Assembly (NCBI GenBank): GCA_937907415.1
Contig: CALCHY010000399.1
Span: 1 to 58,299, forward strand
Reading direction: 5' to 3'
Origin: an uncultured Trueperaceae bacterium
GTDB lineage: Bacteria > Deinococcota > Deinococci > Deinococcales > Trueperaceae
Length of the DNA stretch: 58,299 nucleotides
Below are positions 44,849-52,511 of this stretch, in pieces (the first letter of the stretch is position 1; every line of letters begins with the position of its first letter). The notes below the pieces were generated by a model. The model was not told where the DNA came from and ran no database searches. It was given only the letters and a program-made list of their open reading frames with translations. Both the position numbers and the translations under genes were made by a program.

Positions 44849-45277
44849 TCAGCGCAGTGACTCTTTGAGAGCTTCGACGTCGATCGGCTCACCCTCGGCA
44901 GGTGGATGGTAGTCCTCGCTGTGCTTGACTAGCAGGTTGTCGCCAACGAAGACGTCGTCGTGGAAGCGACCCTCGATGACCACGCCGCCGTTCTCCTGGA
45001 AGAGGTCGGGTGGCGCGCCGTCGTACTGTACCTGGTAGCCCTTGATGCCGTCTGTGATCTGGAAGGTGAGGTGCAACTGCGTGTCGTCGAAGTTGACGCT
45101 GCCAGCCTCGACTAGGCCACCGAGGCGCACGCGTTTGCCGTCGAACGAGGCCGCGTCACGCGCGTACTCGCTCGGAAGGATGAAGTAGACGAGCGAAGAC
45201 TGCAGGGCCCTCGCGATGAGGAAGCCAGCGACTGCGAGCACGGCGACCCCTAGGAGGGCGTAAACGATGCGTTTCAT
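44849..45277 (-). CDS. ccmE: heme chaperone CcmE
   Basis: A 142-aa heme chaperone: N-terminal membrane anchor, then an OB-fold periplasmic domain. The heme-binding segment LLVKHSEDYHPP (about 120-131) carries the covalent heme histidine and the HxxxY tyrosine. The ATG at 45277 overlaps the ccmD stop (ATGA), which fixes the start; the longer open frame up to 45385 is the ccmD region. It receives heme from CcmC/CcmAB and hands it to CcmF. Confidence 0.94.
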   Translation of the reverse strand: MKRIVYALLGVAVLAVAGFLIARALQSSLVYFILPSEYARDAASFDGKRVRLGGLVEAGSVNFDDTQLHLTFQITDGIKGYQVQYDGAPPDLFQENGGVVIEGRFHDDVFVGDNLLVKHSEDYHPPAEGEPIDVEALKESLR

Positions 45278-45405
45278 CCTTTGCCGCCCGAGTGCCTTGC
45301 TTGGCGTTCGCGCCACTGTAAGTATAGGAGGTAACCGACGTAGACCACGATGACTTCGAGCCAGGCTACGGCGACCCACTGCCAATGGGTGAGGTTAGCG
45401 AACAC
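45274..45405 (-). CDS. ccmD: CcmD, small heme-exporter membrane protein (43 aa)
   Basis: A 43-aa protein, easily missed for its size. It begins with GTG at 45405 (GGGAGG site 6 nt upstream), has one membrane span (about 11-30: VAVAWLEVIVVYVGYLLYL) and a basic cytoplasmic end (QWRERQARHSGGKG). Its first 11 bases overlap the ccmC 3' end in another frame, and its TGA overlaps the ccmE ATG (ATGA). CcmD binds CcmC and CcmE and is needed to release holo-CcmE from the CcmABCD complex. Position between ccmC and ccmE, size and topology all fit. Confidence 0.88.
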   Translation of the reverse strand: MFANLTHWQWVAVAWLEVIVVYVGYLLYLQWRERQARHSGGKG

Positions 45406-46141
45406 TGACGACCTCCCGTCCGCCCTGCGGGCTAGCCGTCTGCGCGGCGTCGGCCATTTGGCCGCGCGCCAGAGCTAGACGCCCGATGCGGATGCGTTCA
45501 GAGATGAAGTAGAGGAAGACGGCCGCTGCCGCCGCCACGTTGATGAGCAGGACGCGCAGCATGACCGGGTCCATGCTCACGCCGCTGCCGTCTAGGTTGA
45601 CGCTCTTGGCGGGGTGAAGGGTACGGAACCACTCGGCTGCCAAGTAGTTGAAGGGCAGGCTTGCCAGCACGATGATCATGACGACGGCGCTGACGCGGGC
45701 ACGGCGTTGAGGCTCCTCGATGAGGCCCCTCACGATGAAGTAGCCGACTATGAGCGCGAGCATGAGCGCCGTTAGCGTGAGCTTGGCGTCCCACGTCCAG
45801 AAAGTGTTGAGCGTCGGCTTGCTGTATGTCATGCCGCCGAAGATGGTGAGGGCTGAGAAGAGGAGCCCTGCCTCGGCGTTGGCTTGCGCTCGGACGTCGT
45901 CCACGGCCCTGCCGCGCCACAGGTAGAGCATGCCCCACACGGCGGACGCGGCCACGGCCGCGAAGCCGAGCCATGCCACCGGCACGTGGGCGTACATCAC
46001 GCGGATCAGGTCGCCCTGGTTGCGGTCTGGCGGGCTTACGACTAGCGCCGAGTACATGCCGTAACCGAACAGCACCAGGCTGAAGACCCCGAACACCGTC
46101 AACCATGCTGGGCGCTTAGCTCCCGAGGTTGCATTAGTCAT
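45395..46141 (-). CDS. ccmC: heme exporter CcmC
   Basis: A 248-aa membrane protein with six spans. The WWD-type heme domain reads TFWTWDAKLT (about 112-121) and periplasmic histidines are in place. It loads heme onto CcmE with CcmD. ATG with GAGGAG 8 nt upstream; a 96-bp gap separates it from ccmB. In that gap a small hairpin (GGGGC / GCCCC) sits just before the ribosome site. Confidence 0.95.
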   Translation of the reverse strand: MTNATSGAKRPAWLTVFGVFSLVLFGYGMYSALVVSPPDRNQGDLIRVMYAHVPVAWLGFAAVAASAVWGMLYLWRGRAVDDVRAQANAEAGLLFSALTIFGGMTYSKPTLNTFWTWDAKLTLTALMLALIVGYFIVRGLIEEPQRRARVSAVVMIIVLASLPFNYLAAEWFRTLHPAKSVNLDGSGVSMDPVMLRVLLINVAAAAAVFLYFISERIRIGRLALARGQMADAAQTASPQGGREVVSVR

Positions 46142-46237
46142 CGCTTCGCTCCTCTGGGGCGAGGTGCCCCGTCTCCGGATAGCTTACGACCCGAGCGCCG
46201 CTCGTCGCGTACTCCGTAGCCTCCGGGCTAATTCGCG

Positions 46238-46921
46238 TCAATCGTCGACCACGAAGTGAAAGATGCTGCTGCAGACGACCAGGTAGACGAGATCGAAGCC
46301 CGCGAGCAGTTGGAGCCACGAGGCTGCCAGTCCGATGTCGGCGCCGCCAAGTAGAGCAGACTCGGTGGCGCGCACTGCCCCGAGCATGACCGGCACGATG
46401 ACCGGGAACATGAGGACGGGCAGTAGCGCCTCGCGCGCCTGCAGGTTCGCGGTCAGCCCGGCGTAGAAGGTCGCTATGACGGCGAAGCCGAGGCCGCCGA
46501 GGATGACGGTGAGGACCAGCACCCACCAGGTCTCAGCCGGCGCGCTCGCCCCGTAGAGGGCGAAGGCCACGGGCAACATGATGATGCCGAGAACGGAGAG
46601 GTAGAGCCAGCTCGCCAGCAGCTTGCCGAGGTAGACGGCGGCCCGTGACACGGGCAGGAGGAGGAGCTGCTCGAGCGCGCCCTCCTCTAGGTCTGCCTGG
46701 AAGCTTTGCGCAGAGGAGATGACGCCCGCGAACGCGAGCGCCACCCACAGCACGCCCGGCGCCGCGCTGGCCATCAGGTCGGGGTCGCGTCCGAGGCCGA
46801 ACGCCATCATCACGAGCGTGATGCCTGAAAAGAACAGGGTAGCGACGGTAGTGGCCCGCGAACGGAGTTCTTGCAGGAAGTCCTTGCGCGCCACCGCCAG
46901 CGCCGCGATCAGGTCGTTCAC
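46238..46921 (-). CDS. ccmB: heme exporter subunit CcmB
   Basis: A 227-aa membrane protein with six spans, partner of the CcmA ATPase. The N-terminal AVARKDFLQELRSR segment and the LEEGALEQLLLLPVSRAAVY loop are family features. The GTG at 46921 overlaps the ccmA stop (GTGA), so the longer open frame to 47065 is not the start. Confidence 0.93.
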   Translation of the reverse strand: MNDLIAALAVARKDFLQELRSRATTVATLFFSGITLVMMAFGLGRDPDLMASAAPGVLWVALAFAGVISSAQSFQADLEEGALEQLLLLPVSRAAVYLGKLLASWLYLSVLGIIMLPVAFALYGASAPAETWWVLVLTVILGGLGFAVIATFYAGLTANLQAREALLPVLMFPVIVPVMLGAVRATESALLGGADIGLAASWLQLLAGFDLVYLVVCSSIFHFVVDD

Positions 46922-47607
46922 GGGGCCGACCCTAGGAGTGGGTCGTAGAGGCGCAGGACCCCAGCGCTCAGTTCGAGCACGGCGTCCGGCCCTAGGTGAT
47001 CGCGGTCGGACTCGTGAGACGCCATGAACACCGTGCGGCCCCTCGCCTTGGCGCCAGACACGCACTCGTCCATGAGGCTCTTGCCCGCGTCGTCAAGCGC
47101 GGCGTACGGCTCGTCGAGGAGCCAGAGTTCCGGGTCGAGGAGCAGCAGGCGCGCCAGGCCGAGGCGCTTCTTCATGCCGCTCGAGTACGTCCGCACGAGC
47201 TTGTTCGCGGCCGCCGTCAGGCCAACGGCGGCGAGGGCAGCGTCGAGTGCCCCTGCCGCGGCGCCGCCAGCGCCCGGCGTGAGCTTGATGGCCAGCTCGA
47301 GGTTCTCGCGGGCGTCGAGCATGGGGAAGCTGCCACCGGTGACGTTGAGCAGACCGAGCCTGGCGCGCGCGGCGCCGCCCGCCCGCGGCAACTCATGCCC
47401 GAACACGAACGCCTGCCCGCTAGTTGGGCGCAAGCGCGTCGCCAGCAGCCTCAAGAGCGTGGTCTTGCCCGTGCCGTTCGCGCCACGCAGCACCACGAGC
47501 TTGCCTGGCGCTATCTCGAGGTTCATCCCGCGCAGTACGAAGTCGCGGCCCATGCGGCGCGTGACGTCGCGCAGCTCTATGGCGAGCGGCGGGGGCGCGG
47601 AACTCAT
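46918..47607 (-). CDS. ccmA: heme exporter ATPase CcmA
   Basis: A 229-aa ABC ATPase. Walker A GANGTGKTT (about 40-48), signature YSSGMKKRLGLARLL, Walker B ELWLLDEPYAALDD. It drives release of heme-loaded CcmE from CcmC. The ATG at 47607 overlaps the ccdA stop (ATGA); the frame stays open to 48006 on the opposite coding sense of ccdA but has no support there. Confidence 0.94.
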   Translation of the reverse strand: MSSAPPPLAIELRDVTRRMGRDFVLRGMNLEIAPGKLVVLRGANGTGKTTLLRLLATRLRPTSGQAFVFGHELPRAGGAARARLGLLNVTGGSFPMLDARENLELAIKLTPGAGGAAAGALDAALAAVGLTAAANKLVRTYSSGMKKRLGLARLLLLDPELWLLDEPYAALDDAGKSLMDECVSGAKARGRTVFMASHESDRDHLGPDAVLELSAGVLRLYDPLLGSAP

Positions 47608-48317
47608 AGGTGGTCGAGGAGCCAAGTTGGAGTGATGTTGATGAGCATGGCGTTCAGCGTCGTGTAGGTTCCGGTGACCATGAGGACGCCAGCGATGAGC
47701 AGGATGACGCCTGAAGCGCGTTCGATCCAGGGCAGGTAGCGGCGGAAGCCCTTGGAGAAGCGCATGAACGGCTCGAGCAGTAACGCAGCCAACAGGAACG
47801 GCACCCCGAGGCCGAGAGCGTAGATGGCTAGCAGGCCGACGCCCGCACTGAGCGTTCCTGCAGCGCTCGCCATGGTGAGGATGGCGCCAAGGATCGGCCC
47901 GATGCACGGCGTCCAGCCAGCCGCGAACGCCATGCCGAGGAGGAGTGCGCCGATCGGCGTGCGCGTCTCGCCTGAGTACTGCACGCGCGTGTCGCGGTAG
48001 AGCCACGGGAGCTTGATGATGCCGAGCATCACTAACCCGAAGACGATGACGAGGATGCCGCCGCCGAGCATCAGTATGCGCTGGTTGCTGCGCAGCACGG
48101 CACCTAGGGCGCTTGCGCCCGCGCCGAGCGCGATGAACACGAGCGAGAAGCCAGCGATGAACGCGAGGGCGTTACGTATGAGCACCACGCGCTTGGCGTC
48201 GGCGCTGCCGCCGACGTAAGCCAAGTAGGTGGGGACTAACGGCAGGACGCAGGGGGAGAGGAACGAGAGGATGCCCCCGACGAACGCCAACCCGATGCTT
48301 GGCGTCACCACGGGCAA
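47604..48317 (-). CDS. ccdA: cytochrome c biogenesis protein CcdA (DsbD-like)
   Basis: A 237-aa membrane protein with six spans that moves electrons from cytoplasmic thioredoxin to CcmG. The redox cysteines are in FLSPCVLPLVPTYL (helix 1) and GWTPCIGPILGA (helix 4). It is first in the ccm operon. The exact start is uncertain: TTG at 48317, or GTG codons at 48311 and 48308; no good ribosome site stands out. Confidence 0.9.
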   Translation of the reverse strand: MPVVTPSIGLAFVGGILSFLSPCVLPLVPTYLAYVGGSADAKRVVLIRNALAFIAGFSLVFIALGAGASALGAVLRSNQRILMLGGGILVIVFGLVMLGIIKLPWLYRDTRVQYSGETRTPIGALLLGMAFAAGWTPCIGPILGAILTMASAAGTLSAGVGLLAIYALGLGVPFLLAALLLEPFMRFSKGFRRYLPWIERASGVILLIAGVLMVTGTYTTLNAMLINITPTWLLDHL

Positions 48318-48436
48318 CGCCGCCCCGCTCGCGCGGTCGACGACCGCCGGGCCAAGAGAGCTGGGATGGGGAGAAGGTTATCGACCATGCTTGCCTTCGC
48401 GATGATACGTGACCCCTGCGCACGGGGAGCAGGACA

Positions 48437-48468
48437 TTGTTACCTGGACCGCGGCAAGGCGGTAACAT
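48437..48468. promoter_or_regulatory. mirror-image divergent promoters with inverted repeat
   Basis: Plus strand: TTACCT (48440-48445), 17 nt, TAACAT (48463-48468). Minus strand: TTACCG (48460-48465), 17 nt, TAACAA (48437-48442). The overlap arises from an inverted repeat TGTTACC...GGTAACA (48438-48444 with 48461-48467). It lies 59 bp before the SsuA-like gene and 119 bp before ccdA. Confidence 0.5.
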
Positions 48469-48526
48469 GTGCGCCTGACTTTCCGGACCGAAGGGCGACG
48501 GCCGCGGTCACCAATTGGAGGCGCCG

Positions 48527-49567
48527 ATGACGAAACGCATCACTAGACTGCTCTTGGCAGTAGCTACGGCAATGGTCGCACTTGGCTTCGCGAACGCGCA
48601 GGACACGCACGGCGTCTCGCCGCTCGAGCCGGCCCAGTCCGTCAAGGTGGCTTACGTGCCGATCCTCAAGTTCGCAACCCTGTACGTCGCGCAGGACCGC
48701 GGGCTTTTCGAGCGTTACGGCTTGAACGTCCAACTCGAGTCCGTCGCCTCTGGCACCGAGGCCATCGCGTTCCTCGAGCAGGGCCAGATCGACGTTGGCG
48801 GCATCGCCATCGTCACCTCGCTCTGGAACGGCTGGAACCAGGGGATCGACGTGCGCGTCTTCGCGCCAGGCGGCCTCGAGCCGTTCGTCGACAGCCCCAC
48901 CAAGGTCCTCGTCCGCAAGGACCTCTACGACTCCGGGGCAGTGACCTCGGCGGCCGACCTGGCGGGGCGCACGGTTGCGTTCGCCGGTGGCCCGGGTAGC
49001 GGTGGCGAGTACCTCACCGCCAAGGCGCTCGAGCCAGCGGGCCTTACCATCCGTGACGTCGAGATCATCTCGCTAGGTAACGCCGACATCCCCGCCGCCT
49101 TCGAGAACGGCTCCATCGACGCTGCCCTGCTCGGCTCCCCGTACGCCGACCAGGTGGAGGCGGCGGGCACCGCGGTGGCCGTTGCAACTGACTTGGTTCC
49201 TGGCCTCATGACGGTCGCGTTCGTTGGCTCCGGCAAGTTCTTGAACGAGAGGCCGGAGGTCGCCAAGCGTTTCGCGCTTGCTCTCCTCGACGCCGCGCGC
49301 CTCATGCAGGGTGACGACTACCTGGCGCCCGAGAACATCGCCGCCTACCTCCACTACGTCAACTCGACGGAGGAAGCCGTCCGCACCGGCACGCCGGTGC
49401 TGTACGACCCGAACTTGGCCATCCCCGTCGACGGGTTGGCCGACGTCGAGCGCGTGCACCGCGAGAACGGCCGCACCGAGTACGACACGCCCATCGACCT
49501 GACCAAGGTCATCACGACCGAGTTCGCCGACTGGGCCCTCGAAGCCGCAGGTCCTTACCAGCAGTGA
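48527..49567 (+). CDS. SsuA/TauA-type ABC substrate-binding protein
   Basis: A 346-aa periplasmic binding protein of the NMT1/SsuA/TauA/ThiY superfamily. Signal peptide ending ANAQ, then KVAYVPILKFATLYVAQDRG with the typical GLFERYGLNVQLE continuation and a later NADIPAAFENGSIDAAL. The ATG at 48527 has GGAGG 5 nt upstream; a TTG at 48515 is not used. Ligands of this family include alkanesulfonates, taurine, nitrate and thiamine precursors, so the substrate cannot be fixed from sequence alone. It heads a three-gene importer operon. Confidence 0.9.
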   Translation: MTKRITRLLLAVATAMVALGFANAQDTHGVSPLEPAQSVKVAYVPILKFATLYVAQDRGLFERYGLNVQLESVASGTEAIAFLEQGQIDVGGIAIVTSLWNGWNQGIDVRVFAPGGLEPFVDSPTKVLVRKDLYDSGAVTSAADLAGRTVAFAGGPGSGGEYLTAKALEPAGLTIRDVEIISLGNADIPAAFENGSIDAALLGSPYADQVEAAGTAVAVATDLVPGLMTVAFVGSGKFLNERPEVAKRFALALLDAARLMQGDDYLAPENIAAYLHYVNSTEEAVRTGTPVLYDPNLAIPVDGLADVERVHRENGRTEYDTPIDLTKVITTEFADWALEAAGPYQQ

Positions 49568-49588
49568 GGCACGCCCACTAGTGCAGCG

Positions 49589-50371
49589 ATGGTCATGAAG
49601 ATCGTCGCCCGCAGCGCAGGCAAGTCCTACCCCTCGAAGGCCGGCACGGTTACGGCCCTCGAGGGGTTCGACCTAACGGTTGGCGAGGGGGAGTTCGTAT
49701 GCCTCGTTGGGCCGTCCGGCTGCGGGAAGTCGACCTTCCTGCGCATCCTCGCGGGCCTTGACGACCTCACTTCTGGCGAGGCGTACATCGTGCCAGGCGC
49801 CGACCCGCGCAAACCCCTCAACAACGTCGTCTTCCAGGAGTACGCGGTGTTCCCCTGGAAGACGGTCCTAGACAACGTGGCGTTCGGCCTGCAGATGCGC
49901 GGTATCGGCAAGGCGGAGCGCTACGAAGTCGCCGAGCGCTGGCTCTCTAAGGTCGGGCTCAAGCGCTTCATGCATTACTACCCGTCGCAGATCTCGGGTG
50001 GCATGAAGCAGCGCGTCTCGATCGCGAGGGCGCTTGCGAACGATCCCGAAGTGCTGTTGATGGACGAGCCGTTGGGCGCGCTTGACGCCCAGACGCGCGC
50101 CGTGCTGCAAGAAGAACTCCTTCGCATCTGGGAGGAGACCAAGAAGACGGTGCTGTACGTGACTCACTCGATCGAGGAAGCCGTGCTGCTCGGCGACCGC
50201 GTGGTGCTGATGACCGCCCACCCAGGCACCAAGAAGTCCGAGTTCGAGGTGGACTTGCCGCGGCCGCGCGACCTAGCGACGACCTCGACGGCGCGCTTCG
50301 GGGAACTGACTGGCGCCATCTGGGACGACTTGCGCGACGAGGTACGCAGGGCCATGGAGGCCCAGGCGTGA
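49589..50371 (+). CDS. SsuB/TauB-type ABC ATPase
   Basis: A 260-aa ATPase of the nitrate/sulfonate/taurine importer family. Walker A GPSGCGKST (about 46), Q-loop VFQEYAVFPWKTV, signature ISGGMKQRVSIARA, Walker B LLMDEPLGALD, H-loop THSIEEA. An ATG at 49595 is a possible alternative start; neither has a strong ribosome site. The stop overlaps the permease GTG by 4 bp. Confidence 0.93.
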   Translation: MVMKIVARSAGKSYPSKAGTVTALEGFDLTVGEGEFVCLVGPSGCGKSTFLRILAGLDDLTSGEAYIVPGADPRKPLNNVVFQEYAVFPWKTVLDNVAFGLQMRGIGKAERYEVAERWLSKVGLKRFMHYYPSQISGGMKQRVSIARALANDPEVLLMDEPLGALDAQTRAVLQEELLRIWEETKKTVLYVTHSIEEAVLLGDRVVLMTAHPGTKKSEFEVDLPRPRDLATTSTARFGELTGAIWDDLRDEVRRAMEAQA

Positions 50372-51420
50372 GCGCCGTAACCAAGGTCCGCGACATGAAG
50401 CGCAAGCCGGGTGCCGCCGAGTGGCTCATCCCGCTCGTCGGGCTCGCCGTGCTGTTGGCTGGCGCCCAGCTGCTCGACTTGTGGGGCAGTTGGTGGTGGG
50501 CCGTGCTCGGCGCGGCATTCGTGCTGGTCGTGCTGCTGGCGGAGGTGGCCGCTCGGCGGCTACCTTTCAGGCTGCAGGGGCCTTACGAGCGGGTGCTCGC
50601 CTGGCTCTTCCCCGTGCTCGTCTTGGCGGCGTGGGAGTGGCTGAGCACGAGCGGCGTCCTCAACCCGCGCTGGTTCCCTCCGCCTTCGCGCATCGCTGGC
50701 GCGCTCTGGGACCTGACCGTCAACTACGACCGCTTCTCCGGCACGTCGTTACTCGGGCGTCCGTGGCTCATCCCGGCGAGTCTAGCGTCTAATGGTTGGG
50801 CAGGCGTTGCCGCGCTGTTCAGCGAGAGCCACGTGTGGGCGACGCTCTCGCGCGTGATCGTCGGCTTCGCGATCGGCGCCGTGCCCGCACTGCTCGTCGG
50901 CATCGTCATGGGCCTCAACCGCACGGTGCGCACCATGCTGGACGCGACCATGTCCGCCATCTACGTGCTGCCGAAGATCGCCATCTTCCCGATCCTCATG
51001 CTCGTGTTCCCCGACCCGTTCGGGGAGGGTCCGAAAGTCACGGTGGTCGCCATCTCGGCCTTCTTCCTCGTGGCGCTCTCGACCATGGCCGGGGTGCAGG
51101 GTATCGACAAGGTCCTCGTGCAGGCAGGCAGCAACTTCGGGGCCAACCGCTGGCAGATGCTCAGGCACGTCATCTTGCCTGGCGCGCTCCCCATCGTCTT
51201 CAACGGGCTGCGCCTAGCGCTTGGAACGGCGCTCGTCGTCATCGTCGCCGTCGAGTTCGTGCGGGCCAAGACCGGCGTTGGCTACCTCGTCTACTACCAC
51301 TGGCAGGTCCTCAGCACCCCGAAGATGTACGCGGCCCTGCTCGTCGTGATGGTGCTTGGCGTTGGGCTTACGGCGCTACTGCAACTCGTCGAGCGCCTCG
51401 TCATGCCGTGGAAGCGCTAA
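50368..51420 (+). CDS. SsuC/TauC-type ABC permease
   Basis: A 350-aa inner-membrane permease. The core (about 90-350) has the family segment LNPRWFPPPSRIAGALW, six spans and the EAA loop AGSNFGANRWQMLRHVILPGALP. The first 85 residues add two more hydrophobic segments (about 20-38 and 42-62), making it longer than the usual 250-280 aa. GTG start overlapping the ATPase stop. The gene ends inside the convergent neighbour (4-bp overlap of stops) with no terminator between them. Confidence 0.92.
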   Translation: MSAVTKVRDMKRKPGAAEWLIPLVGLAVLLAGAQLLDLWGSWWWAVLGAAFVLVVLLAEVAARRLPFRLQGPYERVLAWLFPVLVLAAWEWLSTSGVLNPRWFPPPSRIAGALWDLTVNYDRFSGTSLLGRPWLIPASLASNGWAGVAALFSESHVWATLSRVIVGFAIGAVPALLVGIVMGLNRTVRTMLDATMSAIYVLPKIAIFPILMLVFPDPFGEGPKVTVVAISAFFLVALSTMAGVQGIDKVLVQAGSNFGANRWQMLRHVILPGALPIVFNGLRLALGTALVVIVAVEFVRAKTGVGYLVYYHWQVLSTPKMYAALLVVMVLGVGLTALLQLVERLVMPWKR

Positions 51421-52505
51421 GAGTCGCGGCGCGACCGCAGTAGGGCGCCGCCGACGAGGGCGCCGACGGCCATGCGCAAGTAGTAGGTGAGTAGACGCCA
51501 GGCGAGGATGGCTGCCGCTACTCCAGCCTCTGCCTTTTTGGCGTCGTCGGTCGCGGCCACCAACCCGGCAGCGCCGACGGCGCCGCCGAACCCCTCAGCG
51601 TTCGTGCTTGGCTCGGCCGGCGCTATCGGCATGTCGACGCGCCCGGCGCTTGGCGAGTTGAGGCGCATGAGGCTGGCGGTGCCGACCTCGAGGAGGCCGG
51701 TGCCGCCTGGGGTGGGGAAGAGCGATGACGCTACGGTCGGCACTTGAGCGCTCGCCATGGCCACGAGCGGCGTCGTGGCTGGGCGCATGGCAACGACCAC
51801 CACGAAGAACGTGAAGTACGTCGTGAAATAGACGGTGAACGACGTGAGATGCAGAAGGACGTGGTGGTACCAGGGCGCCGGCTTGAGGTTGGCGCTCGTG
51901 ACGTTGAGGCGTTCCAGGAACCCTTGGAGCCGAGCGCGCCACCGGCGAATGCCTGGCAGTTTCGTCAACCAGGCGGCGGCGCTGATCAGCCAGCGCAACC
52001 TGAACAGGAGTAGCGCAACCATCAGCCCGGCGCCGAGGAACACGGCTCCGGCGATAAGTTCCGGCTTGGCGCCAGACAAGAGCCGCGTGGCACGGCCGAG
52101 GACCAGAATGCTGAGCGGCAGGGACCACGCTAGGAAGACGAGGTCCAAGATCCACACGCGCACGTTAATGGTCCAGGCAGTAGCTGCGCTCATTCCACCG
52201 CGCACGAGCGAGAGGGCGACCGCTGGCGCCTGCCCGGCGCTACCTGGCGTCAACGCGGCCATGAGGAGGCCGACCGCGTACGCGCGCAGGGCGGGTATGA
52301 AGCCGAGGTTCTCGCCTGCGCGGCGCGCGAGGATCACCAGTCGCAAGGCGCCGGCGGCGTAGCCGACTGCGGCAAGTCCGAGCCCGACGGCATATGCCCA
52401 CGTTGGCACCGTCCAGGCGGTCGACAGGTTCTCGCCGAGGAGCCAGAACGAGAAGATGAGGCCGACTATCCCTAGCCCTACCGCGATCAGTGCGGCCTTA
52501 AGCAC
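51417..52505 (-). CDS. lysylphosphatidylglycerol synthase-type membrane protein
   Basis: A 362-aa polytopic membrane protein of the LPG_synthase_TM (UPF0104) family, related to the flippase half of MprF. Characteristic segments are LTPGSAGQAPAVALSLVRGG and FPTPGGTGLLEVGTASLMR. The acyl-tRNA transferase domain of full MprF is absent, so a lipid-translocation or lipid-binding role is more likely than synthesis. A low-complexity insert (about 275-325) precedes the last span. GTG start 6 bp after the diguanylate cyclase stop, so the two are cotranscribed. Confidence 0.82.
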   Translation of the reverse strand: MLKAALIAVGLGIVGLIFSFWLLGENLSTAWTVPTWAYAVGLGLAAVGYAAGALRLVILARRAGENLGFIPALRAYAVGLLMAALTPGSAGQAPAVALSLVRGGMSAATAWTINVRVWILDLVFLAWSLPLSILVLGRATRLLSGAKPELIAGAVFLGAGLMVALLLFRLRWLISAAAWLTKLPGIRRWRARLQGFLERLNVTSANLKPAPWYHHVLLHLTSFTVYFTTYFTFFVVVVAMRPATTPLVAMASAQVPTVASSLFPTPGGTGLLEVGTASLMRLNSPSAGRVDMPIAPAEPSTNAEGFGGAVGAAGLVAATDDAKKAEAGVAAAILAWRLLTYYLRMAVGALVGGALLRSRRDS

Positions 52506-52511
52506 CTAGTC

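Noticed and set aside
47608..48006. N-terminal extension of ccmA up to 48006
   Set aside because: Overlaps ccdA entirely; the ATG at 47607 overlapping the ccdA stop gives the correct ABC ATPase N-terminus.
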